Assembly (NCBI GenBank): GCA_035649275.1 | Contig: DASRJW010000029.1 | Coordinates: forward strand, 53,171-117,170 | Direction of reading: 5' to 3' | Length of the DNA stretch: 64,000 bases | DNA from: Candidatus Krumholzibacteriia bacterium | Lineage (GTDB): Bacteria > Krumholzibacteriota > Krumholzibacteriia > G020349025 | In this document: one piece after another, positions 1 through 9,314 of the stretch | How the letters are laid out: each line of letters starts with the position of its first letter | How positions within the stretch are numbered: the stretch's first letter is position 1 | Notes under the pieces: model-generated | Told to the model about the DNA's origin: nothing | What the model saw: only the letters and a program-made list of their open reading frames with translations | The model's database searches: none | Program-made: the position numbers and the translations under genes

Positions 1-2
1 GC

Positions 3-3000
3 ACCATCCTCAAGAATGGCGCCGACAATGCCGAGCGGCTCATCGCCCTCAACGATCTCGACACGGGCAACCCGCCCGAAGGGATCTGCCCCTCGCGCCT
101 CACCAAGTTGTACGAGGTGCCCACGGGCTACAGCGGCGCCGGTCCGCTCAGCCGGCAGGCGGCGATCGATTCCATGAACGCCGGGTTCGGTCTGGTCACC
201 CACATCGGCCACGGCTTCCGCTACACCATGTCTCTCGCCGACGCCTCGCTCACCAATCTGCAAGCGGCGGACCTCGTCAACGGCGAGCGGCCCTTCTTCT
301 TGGTCATGCTCAACTGCACCGCCTCGGCCTTCGACTTTCCCTGCCTGGCGGAACAGTTCCTCCTCAACCCGCAGGGCGGCGCCGTGGGCGTGCTCGGGGC
401 GGCGCGCGAAGCCTTCCCCGACGGCAGCCAGCTCTTTCTCGAAGCCTGGTTCCGCGGCCTCTTCGACAATGACCGCGTGAGCGTCGGCCAAGCGCTGCAG
501 GAGGCCCGCCTCGAACTGCTCGCCGGCACCAGCACCGATGGCGTGCTGCGCTGGACCAACTTCATCACCGCCTACCTCGGCGATCCGACCCTGTCGCTGT
601 GGCGCTGCGCGCCCCGGAACCCCGTGGTGACCCACGCCACCGGCCTCGTTCCCGGTCAGCAGCAGCTGGCGGTGCAGGTGAACACCGCGCCGGGCGCGGT
701 GCCGGGAGCCATGGTCTGCCTGTGGAAGCCCGGGGACTTCTATGCCGTGGCGCGGACGAACGCGAGCGGTGTGGCGACGCTGGCCTTCCGCGCCGAGGCC
801 CCGGGCAATGCCACTCTCACCGTGCAAGGAGCCGGAATCACCCCGTTCCAGGAGACCGTGCCCTTCGCCGCCGGTGTCGGTGCGATCCTACGGGCCACCG
901 GGACGACGGTGGTGACCGACAGCGGCAGCGGCAGCCGCGGCAACGGCAACGGTGTCTTCGAAGCGGGGGAGAAAGCCTTCGTCGCGGTGGAAGTGCGCAA
1001 CAGCGGCAGCGCCGCGGCGTCCAATGTGCAGGTGGCGCTCTCCACCAGCGATCCCTTCGTGATCATCCAGTCACCCTTCGTCACCATTCCGACCCTGCCG
1101 GCGGGGCAGACCACCTTCGCGCCGCCGATCACGGTGGAGCTCAAATACAATCTCCCCGACCGGCACCACTTGGAGCTGCGCGCGGATCTCACCATCCCCG
1201 GCAAGTCCTGGCATGACCAGATCGTCTTCGACTTGCTGCAGGTGCAGCCCAGGGTCGTGGGTCTGATCGTGGTCGATCCTGACGGCAACGGCACTCCCGG
1301 AGCCGGCGAGACCTACACCCTGCAGGTGCAGTTCAAGAACTACGGCTTCGCCCAGCTGGATGCCGCCACCGCGACGCTCACCTCCTCGGATCCGGATGTC
1401 AGCATCAGCGACGGCAGCGCCGTGGTCGGCAACGTCCTCCACCTGGGAACGGGAACGGGGGAGTTCCAGCTCACCGAATCCAACGTGTCGCAGCCGAATT
1501 CCCTGCACGTGGTGCTCACCAGCGGCACTCGCACCTGGCCCTTCGATGTGGAGACGCGGCGGCCCACACCTCCCGGTGCGGTCACTGCCGACGTCAGCCT
1601 CGGACCCGACCGGGTGGCGCTCGCCTGGGGCCCGAGCGCTGCCACCGATGTCATCGGCTACCACGTTTATCGCGCCCTTGCTGCCAGCGGACCGTGGACG
1701 CGGATGGACACCGATGTGGTCACCAGCGCCCGATACTTCGGCGCCGCCGGGCTGCAGGGCAGCACCAAGTACTGGTTCGCCGTGACCGCCGTGGACGGGA
1801 GTGGCAATGAGAGCGTGCGCACCAGCGCCGTGGCGGCCACCACCAACCCGCTGCAGAACACCGGCTGGCCCCGTTACCTGCAGCAGTGGACCAGCTGCAC
1901 CGCCGTGGTGGCCAACGTGGACGCCGACGCCACCCCCGAGGTCTTTGTCGGCGCTGACCTCGTGTATGGCTGGCAACACAATGGCACCGAGATCGTGAAC
2001 GGCGATGCGGATCCGAGCACCGACGGCGTCTTCAGCAGCCTGGGGCAGAGCTTCACCGCCGGTCTCGCCGCCGGGGATTTGACCGGCGACGGGCGTGACG
2101 AGATCGTCGCCTGCTCTTGGGACACGCATCAGATCTTCGTCTTCGCCGCCAACGGCTCCGTCCTGCCCGGGTGGCCTCGCTCCATGGCGGTGACCACCCA
2201 CGGTCTCTGGGCGGCGCCGGTGCTCGCCGATCTCGATCTGAACGGCACCCCCGAGGTCATCGTGCTCGGCTTGGACAGCCGCCTCTACGTCTGGCGGGCC
2301 AACGGCACGGAGCTGCGCGATGGCGACAACAACGCCGCCACGCAGGGCGTCTTCTTCCTGATCCCCTCGTCGGCGACCTGGAGCCGCGGCGGCCCCGTGG
2401 TCGGCAATGTGCTCACCGCCGATGCGGCGCCGGAGATCGTCTTCGGCACCACGACGAACCGCATCTACATGCTGCGCGCCGACGGCTCCATCCCCGCGGG
2501 CTGGCCAGTGACCGTGGGCGACGACGTCAACGCCTCGCCCGCCCTCGGCGACGTGGACGGCGACGGTGATCTGGAAGTGGTGGTGCCGGCAGGCGATGGT
2601 TTCCTCTACGTGCTGCGCGGCGATGGCACCGCCCTCCCGGGCTGGCCGCGTCCTTTCGAGACGCACTGGAGCGCCCTCGCACCTTCGGTGGCGCTGCACG
2701 ATTTCGATGCCGACGGCAAGCTCGAGATCGTGGTCGCGGGCTCGTCGGGAGCGGTGGAGGACGGCCAGCTCGCCATCTTCAACTGGCAGGGCAACTACTT
2801 GCCGGGCTGGCCGGTGGAAGTGCACACCGCTTCGGAATCCTCGCCGGTGCTCGGCGATCTGGATGGCGACGGCGTGGTGGAAATCGTCTTCGGCGGCGAA
2901 AACGGCCAGATCCTCGGCTTCGAGCCGAACGGCTCTATGGCGGCGGGATTCCCGATCCGCCTCGGCGCGGAGATGCGGAGCACGCCGACGATCACCGATC

Positions 3001-3464
3001 TGGATGGCGACGGCGACACCGACCTGGTGGTGGCCGGCTGGGATCAGCAGGTCTATGCCTTCGACTTCCCCGGCACCTATCAGCCCGGGCTGGTGCCGTG
3101 GGGGACGTTGCGCGCCAACCGCCAGCGCACCGGCGGTTACTACCCGGCGACCCCGACCGACGCCGAGCCGCTGCCGCCGCTGCGCACCCGCTTGCGCGGC
3201 AACGTACCGAACCCCTTCAATCCGCAGACGCGGATCCTCTTCGATCTCGCCGGTCCCGAGCGGCAGCACGTCCTGCTCTGCATCTACGACCCGAGCGGCC
3301 GCAAGGTGCGCACCCTGGTGGATGGCGCCCTCCCCGCCGGTCCCCACTTCTTCGACTGGGACGGCCGCGACGCAAACGGTCGCGCGGTAGCGAGCGGCGT
3401 CTACTTCACCCGCCTGGTGGCGGGCGCCTTGAGCTCGAGCCAGAAGATGGTGCTGTTGCGCTGA
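3..3464 (+). CDS. Secreted gingipain-like (C25) cysteine peptidase with FG-GAP repeats and C-terminal sorting domain, 5' partial
   Basis: The reading frame is open from the window edge, so the N-terminus is missing. The first part carries a THIGHG motif (near 195) and an LNCTASAF motif (near 310), which fit the catalytic His and Cys of the C25 caspase-like fold. Then come CARDB-like Ig domains (about 900-1550), a fibronectin type III-like domain (about 1575-1830), and a long FG-GAP/VCBS region (about 1870-3090) with repeated D-x-D-x-D-G calcium loops such as DVDGDGD and DLDGDGV. The last 90 residues have the NVPNPFNPQTRI start and SGVYFTRL end of FlgD-like C-terminal domains used for surface export in FCB-type bacteria. 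It is probably a secreted or surface-attached protease. Its true substrate and the export machine are not visible here. Confidence 0.8.
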   Translation, partial: TILKNGADNAERLIALNDLDTGNPPEGICPSRLTKLYEVPTGYSGAGPLSRQAAIDSMNAGFGLVTHIGHGFRYTMSLADASLTNLQAADLVNGERPFFLVMLNCTASAFDFPCLAEQFLLNPQGGAVGVLGAAREAFPDGSQLFLEAWFRGLFDNDRVSVGQALQEARLELLAGTSTDGVLRWTNFITAYLGDPTLSLWRCAPRNPVVTHATGLVPGQQQLAVQVNTAPGAVPGAMVCLWKPGDFYAVARTNASGVATLAFRAEAPGNATLTVQGAGITPFQETVPFAAGVGAILRATGTTVVTDSGSGSRGNGNGVFEAGEKAFVAVEVRNSGSAAASNVQVALSTSDPFVIIQSPFVTIPTLPAGQTTFAPPITVELKYNLPDRHHLELRADLTIPGKSWHDQIVFDLLQVQPRVVGLIVVDPDGNGTPGAGETYTLQVQFKNYGFAQLDAATATLTSSDPDVSISDGSAVVGNVLHLGTGTGEFQLTESNVSQPNSLHVVLTSGTRTWPFDVETRRPTPPGAVTADVSLGPDRVALAWGPSAATDVIGYHVYRALAASGPWTRMDTDVVTSARYFGAAGLQGSTKYWFAVTAVDGSGNESVRTSAVAATTNPLQNTGWPRYLQQWTSCTAVVANVDADATPEVFVGADLVYGWQHNGTEIVNGDADPSTDGVFSSLGQSFTAGLAAGDLTGDGRDEIVACSWDTHQIFVFAANGSVLPGWPRSMAVTTHGLWAAPVLADLDLNGTPEVIVLGLDSRLYVWRANGTELRDGDNNAATQGVFFLIPSSATWSRGGPVVGNVLTADAAPEIVFGTTTNRIYMLRADGSIPAGWPVTVGDDVNASPALGDVDGDGDLEVVVPAGDGFLYVLRGDGTALPGWPRPFETHWSALAPSVALHDFDADGKLEIVVAGSSGAVEDGQLAIFNWQGNYLPGWPVEVHTASESSPVLGDLDGDGVVEIVFGGENGQILGFEPNGSMAAGFPIRLGAEMRSTPTITDLDGDGDTDLVVAGWDQQVYAFDFPGTYQPGLVPWGTLRANRQRTGGYYPATPTDAEPLPPLRTRLRGNVPNPFNPQTRILFDLAGPERQHVLLCIYDPSGRKVRTLVDGALPAGPHFFDWDGRDANGRAVASGVYFTRLVAGALSSSQKMVLLR

Positions 3465-3648
3465 GGCTTCCTTGCGGGGCAGAGCCATCGGGCCACCCCA
3501 CGGCCACGCGGATCGCTCGGGTCTTTCCACACACCTAGGAGCCGGCGCGCCTCCGGGGGGGGCTGTGCTGGCGACGCTTCCGGAGGCAACCCACCTCCCG
3601 TCCCACGACCCTTCGCCACGCCTCCGGCCTCCAGCCCAGCCCGGTTCC

Positions 3649-3677
3649 TTGCGACAGCCTGGAGCCTCTCCTATATT
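3649..3677 (+). promoter_or_regulatory. Sigma-70-type promoter for the beta-helix protein gene
   Basis: TTGCGA (3649-3654) and TATATT (3672-3677) are separated by exactly 17 bases, about 40 bases before a GAGGAGG ribosome binding site (3711-3717) and the ATG at 3726. The stretch is markedly less GC-rich than its surroundings. Confidence 0.6.
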
Positions 3678-3725
3678 GAGTGTTGCAGTCTTCCTGATCT
3701 CGCCGCTCCCGAGGAGGCATCCCAC

Positions 3726-4808
3726 ATGTCGCGACTCTGGCTCGCGGGCGTTGTGTTTCTGACTCTGCCCGCCACGACGGGGGGGCGGACCCTGCAGGTT
3801 CCTGCGGACTACCCCACGGTCCGGCGCGCCGTCTACGAAGCCGCCGACGGCGACACGGTGCAGCTGGCGGCGGGGACGTTCGTGGACCGGTTCACCATCG
3901 GCGGCAACCCGCTCAACAACCCCAACCGGAACATCGTCCTCCGCGGCGTGAGCAGGGACGCGACGATCCTGGACGGGTCGTCGGCTACGGGGAACGTGGT
4001 CACCCTCATCGGCTGCCAGCGCAGCATGATCATCGAGGACATGACCATCACCGGCGGCACCTTCAACCGCGTCTCTGTGGAGAGCACCGGGGCGGCGGTG
4101 TACGTCAACGGCGGTCACCCCACCATCCAGCGGTGCAACTTGGTGGAGAACCACGGCAACGCCGCCGGCGGCGTGGACATCTACTTCTTCTCCCAGCCGC
4201 TCATCCGGGACTGCATCATCGCCTACAACACCGGCGGTGGCATCCTCATCGAAACCGACACCGGGGCCCCGGGGCCGGCAGCGGAGGTGCGTAACAACAC
4301 CATCGTCCGCAATCAGGGGGGTGGCATCTCGGTCATCAAGGGCGCACGCGCTCTGGTGGAGAACTGCACCATCGCCTACAACAGCGCGGACGGCGTCAGC
4401 AGCGAGATCACCCAGGGCACCGGCACCGCGATGTGCTACGTCACCGTGCGGCGGAACATCATCACGCACAACGGCGGCGGCGGCATCGTGCGCGAACTGA
4501 CCCTCGGCACCTGCTACACCCTGGAATGCAACGATGTCTGGGGCAATGCCGGCGTCACCGGCGGCGTGATGGGCAACTACCAGGGCTACAGCTCGGGGGA
4601 CCCGTGCTTCTCCGGACGCGGTGCGGGCGACGTCTCCTTCGATCCGCTGTACCAGGATGTCGCCAACGACAACTTCCTCCTCTCCGGCGGCTCACCGCTC
4701 TACCAGCTCTGCGTCCCAGGCAGCTGCGGCGCCCTGGGGGCGGACACGGATTGCGCCGACCCGGTCCAGTCCGTGACCTGGAGCGAGGTCAAGGCGTTGT
4801 TTCGCTGA
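3726..4808 (+). CDS. Secreted right-handed parallel beta-helix repeat protein
   Basis: The 360-residue protein starts with a signal peptide (roughly residues 1-21) and continues with LQVPADYPTVRRAV, a typical opening of pectate-lyase-like beta-helix proteins (DUF1565/NosD type). Repeats with N-N-T-I-V-R-N, C-x-I-A-Y-N and similar turns follow throughout. No pectate lyase catalytic set can be recognised, so an enzymatic role is not claimed; these proteins are usually exported and often bind or cut polysaccharides. The C-terminus TWSEVKALFR closely resembles the end of the second beta-helix protein in this window (51693-53237), suggesting a shared tail signal. It has its own promoter and ribosome binding site and ends just before a hairpin terminator shared with the HU gene. 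Confidence 0.8.
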   Translation: MSRLWLAGVVFLTLPATTGGRTLQVPADYPTVRRAVYEAADGDTVQLAAGTFVDRFTIGGNPLNNPNRNIVLRGVSRDATILDGSSATGNVVTLIGCQRSMIIEDMTITGGTFNRVSVESTGAAVYVNGGHPTIQRCNLVENHGNAAGGVDIYFFSQPLIRDCIIAYNTGGGILIETDTGAPGPAAEVRNNTIVRNQGGGISVIKGARALVENCTIAYNSADGVSSEITQGTGTAMCYVTVRRNIITHNGGGGIVRELTLGTCYTLECNDVWGNAGVTGGVMGNYQGYSSGDPCFSGRGAGDVSFDPLYQDVANDNFLLSGGSPLYQLCVPGSCGALGADTDCADPVQSVTWSEVKALFR

Positions 4809-4851
4809 GCGGGAGCCTCGCGCCCAGGGCAGCCTGGTGGGAGAGAACGAA

Positions 4852-4879
4852 AAAGCCGGCACGACGGCGTGCCGGCTTT
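4852..4879. terminator. Bidirectional rho-independent terminator between beta-helix gene and HU gene
   Basis: A perfect 12-bp inverted repeat, AAAGCCGGCACG / CGTGCCGGCTTT, encloses a 4-base loop. Read leftward the stem is followed by a run of five T, read rightward by three, so it mainly serves the HU gene but can stop both convergent transcripts. Confidence 0.85.
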
Positions 4880-4901
4880 GCGGATCAGGCAAGGGCGCCG
4901 C

Positions 4902-5180
4902 TCAGAGCGACTCCTTCAGAACTGGGGCTGGCTTGAAGCCCACCGTCTTGCTCGCCTTGATCTTGATTTCCTCGCCAGTTTGAGGATTGCGACCCACGCG
5001 TGCCTTCCGCATACGGACGCTGAAGGTTCCGAAACCCGGATACGTGAACCGCTTGTCCTTGCGCACCGCTTTCGCGATGTTGTCGAAAACGGCGTCCACG
5101 ACCTCGTTGATCGCAGCCTTGGAAAGCTCGCGATGAGCGATGTCTAGCACGACACGTTCGACCAGTTCAGCCTTTGTCAA
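4902..5180 (-). CDS. hup: HU/IHF family DNA-binding protein
   Basis: The 92-residue length and the core F-G-T-F-S-V-R followed by R-x-x-R-V-G-R-N-P-Q-T-G-E-E are the HU arm signature that inserts Pro into the DNA minor groove. The N-terminal part (MTKAELVERV, then an AINEVVDAVFDNI helix) matches the dimerisation helices. HU dimers bend and compact DNA and assist replication, recombination and transcription. The gene stands alone on the minus strand, with a promoter just upstream and a strong terminator downstream. One copy is visible here; whether it is HU or an IHF-like paralogue cannot be settled from sequence alone. Confidence 0.93.
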   Translation of the reverse strand: MTKAELVERVVLDIAHRELSKAAINEVVDAVFDNIAKAVRKDKRFTYPGFGTFSVRMRKARVGRNPQTGEEIKIKASKTVGFKPAPVLKESL

Positions 5181-5694
5181 ACCACCACACCCCCTTTCCC
5201 GTCACGAGGCCAACCGGGCCTCCGCCAAAGGCAGCCCGAAGTGTAGGCAGCGCCGGAGGCAATGCAAGTTTTTTTTCGCCCGTGCCGCGGCACCGGCACC
5301 CATCTCGGCGCCGGAGGCCGTACCGGCGTGGGTTCGGCGCGGCGGCCGCGGCGGCCAAGCCCGGCCTGCGTCCGGCGCGCGGCGGCGCGCGGGGTCGCGC
5401 CCAGTGCCGCTCTCTGCGGCTCGCCCCGGCTGGCCTTGCGGTACGACGGACGGCGCCCGCGTGCCCCGTTCGACCGCGCCGGCGGCTCTCCCCCGGGATG
5501 CGGCGTCGCCGCCGCACCGCCGCGGCCGGCGCTCGCAGGCGTGCGTTGATGGAGAGTTCACTGGTCCACGCCGCGGTGCTGTGCTACGCTCCCCACGTCG
5601 CCGTCACGCCCACTGCATGCGCCCCGTGCCGATCTCCGGGCCTCTGGGGTCGCCACCGCCACACAGCTTTGAAAAAGCAGCAGCGACCCAAGCC
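5181..5694. other. 514-base non-coding gap between HU and the membrane glycosyltransferase
   Basis: Apart from the HU promoter, this stretch is extremely GC-rich and open in several frames without any recognisable protein. An eight-T tract lies at about 5269-5276. A possible extended -10 (TGC then TACGCT, 5585-5590) is the only candidate promoter I see for the rightward gene; no good -35 accompanies it. The open frame of the next gene continues upstream through this region but lacks protein character before 5695. Confidence 0.5.
5240..5267 (-). promoter_or_regulatory. Putative promoter of the HU gene
   Basis: Read on the minus strand, TTGCAT (5267-5262) and TACACT (5245-5240) are 16 bases apart, about 60 bases before the HU start. 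Both hexamers are partial matches. Confidence 0.4.
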
Positions 5695-7356
5695 ATGCAC
5701 CGACACACCCTCGCGGTTCTGATCCTTCTTGCCGCCGCCCTGACCTTTCGGCTTCTCTTCGTGGCCAGCAACGTGCACGATCTGGTGGACCGCGGCCCGC
5801 TCTACGACGACAGCTTCTACGCCTTCGGCGTCGCCCGGCACATCGCCGCCGGCCAAGGCTCCACCTTCGACCTCGAGCATCCGACCAACGGCTTCCAGCC
5901 TCTCTGGGTGGGGACGCTGGTGCCCCTGTACTGGCTGGCCGACGGCGACGTACCGATTCGGCTCGCCTTGGTGCTCTCCTCGTTGCTCGACGTCGCTACC
6001 GGCTGGCTCCTTTACCGCTTGCTCCGTCGCCGGCTGGAGTTCGCCCCGGCCTTCCTGGGAGTCGTGCTCTGGGCCTTCGCCCCGGCGGTGGTGCGGCAGG
6101 CGGTGAACGGGCTCGAGACCGCCCTCGCGCTCTGCTGCCTCGCTCTCGCCCTCCACTACTACTTGGGTCGCTTCCGGGAGGTCCCCGGCCCTCGACAGGC
6201 CGCGACGCTCGGGGGCTTGCTCGGCTTCGCCGTCCTGGCGCGGGTCGACGCGGTCGTCTTTGTCGTGGCGCTGGCGGTGGACGGATGGCGCCGCCGGGCG
6301 CCTTGGCGGCCGTGGGCCCGGGCGCTCGGGGTGCTGGTGCTCGTGGTGTTGCCGTGGTGCCTGGTGAGCCTCGCCGTGGTCGGACGGCTGACGCCGGAAA
6401 GCGGGGAGGCGACCCGTTTCCTCAGCATCGCCTACGCGGCCCACGACATTCCGGCCCTCGGGCCGGCGGGCGCCGGCGCCGTGCACGCGCCACTCTGGGC
6501 CCACAACCTCGGACGTTCCTTCTTGCTCCTCGGCACCTCGCCGGGCCTGCACGTGTTCACGCGCAGTCTCGAACGCCTCCTGGATTTGTGGGGTGCTTCG
6601 GAGGGGTTGAAGCTGGCTGCGGTCGTCGCCTTCCTGGCCGCCGCCGCCGTGGGCACCGTCCTTCTCTTGCGCCCCCGAGGCCGGAGCCTGAGGCGGGACT
6701 ATGGCTTCCTCGGTGTCTACGGCGTGCTCCTGGTTCTCGCCTACAGCTGCGTCGTCTTCGGCCACATTTTCTTCAGCCGCTACTACTACCCGATCTTTTT
6801 CGTCTCCATCCTCTTGACCTGCGAAGTCGTGGATGTCCTCTTGCAGCACCTGCCGCCACGGTGCCGCCGCGCCGCAGCGGTCGCCGTGACCGCGACTTAT
6901 CTGTTGCTGCTTCCCGTCATGACCTGGAACCGCATGCGGATGGGGGACTATCGCTTCGTCAACGTCGTGCGCTGGATCGAGAACGAGACGCCGCCGGCGG
7001 CCCGCTTCGGTATCTTCAACAGCGGCGCCATCGGCTACTTCTCCAGCCGGCGGGTTCTCAATCTCGACGGCAAAGTGAATCCGGAAGCCTTGGCCGCGCT
7101 ACACCGCGGCGACTTGCGCACCTACGTGCTGGCGGAACACATCGACTACGTCGTCGATCACGGCTGGATCCTGGACCGTTTCCTCCGCCCCGGCGAGGCG
7201 CGCGGTGGCGTTCACTTCACCCGCGTCGCCGACGAGTCGGTCCTCGGCGTGCCCGGGTGGCGTGCCTACCGCGTCACCCCGCTTCCCGCCACCGCTGCCG
7301 CCCAGCGCGTCACCCCGCTTCCCGGCACCGCTGCCGGCCAGCGCGGACTTCCCTGA
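5695..7356 (+). CDS. Multi-spanning membrane glycosyltransferase, GT39/ArnT-like
   Basis: The 553-residue product has about ten hydrophobic helices from residue 5 on (LAVLILLAAALTFRLLF) and an early loop with D-D-S-F-Y and a later HPTNGFQPLW, a layout typical of the PMT/ArnT superfamily that transfers sugars from polyprenyl-phosphate carriers at the outer face of the membrane. The acidic pair DD near residue 35 could be the catalytic site by analogy. The C-terminal third is a soluble domain (about residues 420-520). Start chosen at ATG 5695 because it begins the first hydrophobic helix; no clear ribosome binding site is seen, and upstream in-frame sequence looks non-coding. The end carries a 36-base tandem duplication giving repeated RVTPLP. 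Acceptor and sugar are unknown. Confidence 0.7.
   Translation: MHRHTLAVLILLAAALTFRLLFVASNVHDLVDRGPLYDDSFYAFGVARHIAAGQGSTFDLEHPTNGFQPLWVGTLVPLYWLADGDVPIRLALVLSSLLDVATGWLLYRLLRRRLEFAPAFLGVVLWAFAPAVVRQAVNGLETALALCCLALALHYYLGRFREVPGPRQAATLGGLLGFAVLARVDAVVFVVALAVDGWRRRAPWRPWARALGVLVLVVLPWCLVSLAVVGRLTPESGEATRFLSIAYAAHDIPALGPAGAGAVHAPLWAHNLGRSFLLLGTSPGLHVFTRSLERLLDLWGASEGLKLAAVVAFLAAAAVGTVLLLRPRGRSLRRDYGFLGVYGVLLVLAYSCVVFGHIFFSRYYYPIFFVSILLTCEVVDVLLQHLPPRCRRAAAVAVTATYLLLLPVMTWNRMRMGDYRFVNVVRWIENETPPAARFGIFNSGAIGYFSSRRVLNLDGKVNPEALAALHRGDLRTYVLAEHIDYVVDHGWILDRFLRPGEARGGVHFTRVADESVLGVPGWRAYRVTPLPATAAAQRVTPLPGTAAGQRGLP
7270..7341 (+). repeat. 36-bp tandem duplication inside the glycosyltransferase 3' end
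   Basis: Two adjacent 36-base units (7270-7305 and 7306-7341) differ at two positions and encode two copies of a 12-residue tail beginning RVTPLP. It looks like a recent in-frame slippage duplication. Confidence 0.85.
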
Positions 7357-7444
7357 AGCCACCACCCGCAGGCTCGGAACCACGCTGGTACATGCCTTGC
7401 TGCCCCCGGGCTCACCGCCTCGACTGCGCCCGGGAGGACTCGCC

Positions 7445-9274
7445 ATGCACCGTGCTCGCCACCGCCTCGGGCGCGGCAGCGCCGCCGCACTCCTGGCCGC
7501 GCTCGCCTGCTTCGCAGCCAGCAGCGTCGGGGCCCAAACCTTCCCGGCGGCGGAGCCACCGTCGGCGGCTCTACTCCGCGCCGGTCTGGAGGCACTCCAT
7601 GCTGGAGCGCGCCTGGAAGCGGATTCGCTCCTCACCCGTTGCGCCGCGGACTATCCTACCGAACCTCTGGCGCCGCTCTTCCGCATGAAGCTCTGGTGGT
7701 GGGCGATCCTCGGCGGCGACGCCAGGGTGGAGCCGCGTCTGCTGGAGGATTTCGAACTCGTTTGCAATCTATCGCAGGCACGACTCGGTTGTGATCCCGC
7801 CGACGTGATCGCGCTCTACGCCCTCGGCGAGGCCCATTGCACTCTGGGGCGATTGCAAGGGATCCGTGGCCAGGGATGGGCGGCGGTGCGCAGCCACCGC
7901 CGCGGCACGCCTTTCCTGGAGCGAGCGGTCGACCTGGCTCCCGAGTGGTCGGCACCCCTCGCTTCGCTCGGCGTCTATCACTACTACTCGGCGCGCGCCC
8001 CCGCTTTCCTGCGCTTCCTCGGCCGCTTCCTCCAAGTCGAAGCCGACCGCGAGCGGGGCTTGCAGGAATTGTGGCGCGCCGCCACCACGCCGGGGTCGCA
8101 GCAGGAGGAAGCGACTTTCTTCTTGGTGCAAATCCTGGCGGGAGTGGAGGACGACGCGCTCGAGGCGCTGCCGCTCGCCATCGACTTGCACCAGCGTTTC
8201 CCGCGCAGCTTGCCCTTCGCGCTCGGTCTGGCGACCGTGCACCTGGGATTGGAACGTCCGGATCTGGCGGTCCGCGTCCTCGAACCTCTGGCCGCCGGGG
8301 AGGACGCGGTGGCGGCGCGTTTCTTCGTGGCGCGCACGCTGTGCACGAGCGGCCACTTCGCGGCGGCGCTCGAGCGACTCGAGGGCTTGAGCACCAAGGA
8401 TCTGCGCTCGGTGCCGTGGCTCGCCGGGTGGCATGCGTATTACCGCGGCGTCGCCTGCGACCAGCTCGGTCGGGGCGCCGATGCCAAAGCGGCCTACCAG
8501 TGGGCGTGCGAGGCGCCAGAGGTGGCGGATTCGCAGACCTACGCCCGCCGGGAGCTGGCGCGGGCCGGGAACGTGTTGCTGCGTCATGTGCGCGGGGCCG
8601 AAGCGAGCTTGTCGTGGGACGAAGGCGTCGAGGCCAGCAGCCGGACATTGCGTGCCGCCCTCGAACAAGAAGGCGGCGATGCGGAGTGTCGGCGGCGAGC
8701 GACGCTGGCTCTCGGGGTGTTGACGCTACAGCAAGGTCAGCCGCGCCAGGCAGCGCAGATCTTGCAGCCGCTGCTCGCAGCGGACGAGGTGGAGGAAGCC
8801 TGGCTCGTGGTGCGTCCGCGGCTGCGCCTGCTGCAAGCTCTCCTGTGGAGCGAGCAACGCGAAGCGGCGCAGGAGCAAGCGGCGCTCCTGGTGCCGGCTC
8901 TCGGCAAATGGGGCAGCAACCGCTTGCTCGAGTTGCTGGTGCAGTCCTGCCTGCAGCCGGCGCCGGAATGGGGTGAAATGGCGCCGCCGCCAGCGCCGGC
9001 TCCGGGAGAGCAAACCGTGCTCTTCCGTCTCAAGGACATCGGATTCAGTCGTGTCGCTCTGCAGCGAGCTGGGGCGGAGCACTCCTCCGTCGTGCCCATG
9101 CGCTGGCAGGCGCCCTTCTGGGAGGTGGAAATCTCCTTGCCGCCGGGAGTGCACGCGTACCGCTTTCTCCTCGAGGGGGAACAGACGCTCCCGGATCCGG
9201 AGGCGGCGATGGCGGAACAGAGAACGGATGGATGGTGGAGTCTGCGTCCTGTCGAGCCCCTGCCGGACTCATGA
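7445..9274 (+). CDS. Exported TPR protein with C-terminal CBM48-like domain
   Basis: The 609-residue protein begins with a signal peptide (MHRARHRLGRG, hydrophobic stretch, then SVGAQ) and GGGAGG is 8 bases before the ATG at 7445. The body (about residues 40-510) is helical with TPR-like pairs such as LGLERPDLAVRVLEPLAAG and LARAGNVLLRHV. The last 90 residues (LFRLKDIGFSRVALQRAG... PMRW... FWEVEISLPPGVHAYRFLLEG... LPDPEA) match the early-set/CBM48 fold that binds glycogen-type glucans in amylases and AMPK. TPR scaffold and CBM48 together suggest a periplasmic adaptor; a sugar ligand is only an inference. The next gene, a tandem zinc-finger protein, lies 40 bases downstream and may be co-transcribed. 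Confidence 0.65.
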   Translation: MHRARHRLGRGSAAALLAALACFAASSVGAQTFPAAEPPSAALLRAGLEALHAGARLEADSLLTRCAADYPTEPLAPLFRMKLWWWAILGGDARVEPRLLEDFELVCNLSQARLGCDPADVIALYALGEAHCTLGRLQGIRGQGWAAVRSHRRGTPFLERAVDLAPEWSAPLASLGVYHYYSARAPAFLRFLGRFLQVEADRERGLQELWRAATTPGSQQEEATFFLVQILAGVEDDALEALPLAIDLHQRFPRSLPFALGLATVHLGLERPDLAVRVLEPLAAGEDAVAARFFVARTLCTSGHFAAALERLEGLSTKDLRSVPWLAGWHAYYRGVACDQLGRGADAKAAYQWACEAPEVADSQTYARRELARAGNVLLRHVRGAEASLSWDEGVEASSRTLRAALEQEGGDAECRRRATLALGVLTLQQGQPRQAAQILQPLLAADEVEEAWLVVRPRLRLLQALLWSEQREAAQEQAALLVPALGKWGSNRLLELLVQSCLQPAPEWGEMAPPPAPAPGEQTVLFRLKDIGFSRVALQRAGAEHSSVVPMRWQAPFWEVEISLPPGVHAYRFLLEGEQTLPDPEAAMAEQRTDGWWSLRPVEPLPDS

Positions 9275-9314
9275 GGGGCGCGGCCCAGCGGCGCGTTGAC
9301 AGCAGCGGCACGGG

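Noticed and set aside
3549..3587. Inverted repeat GCCTCCGG/CCGGAGGC after the peptidase gene as terminator
   Set aside because: The loop is long (23 bases) and no T-run follows; it may be chance in GC-rich sequence.
1071..4469. A 1,132-codon minus-strand frame opposite the peptidase and beta-helix genes
   Set aside because: It crosses the promoter and gene boundary of two real genes and has low-complexity composition, so it is a shadow of the plus-strand codons.
5140..5694. N-terminal extension of the first membrane glycosyltransferase by 185 residues
   Set aside because: The upstream part is Pro/Arg-rich, overlaps the HU promoter and has no membrane or signal character. The first helix starts right after ATG 5695.
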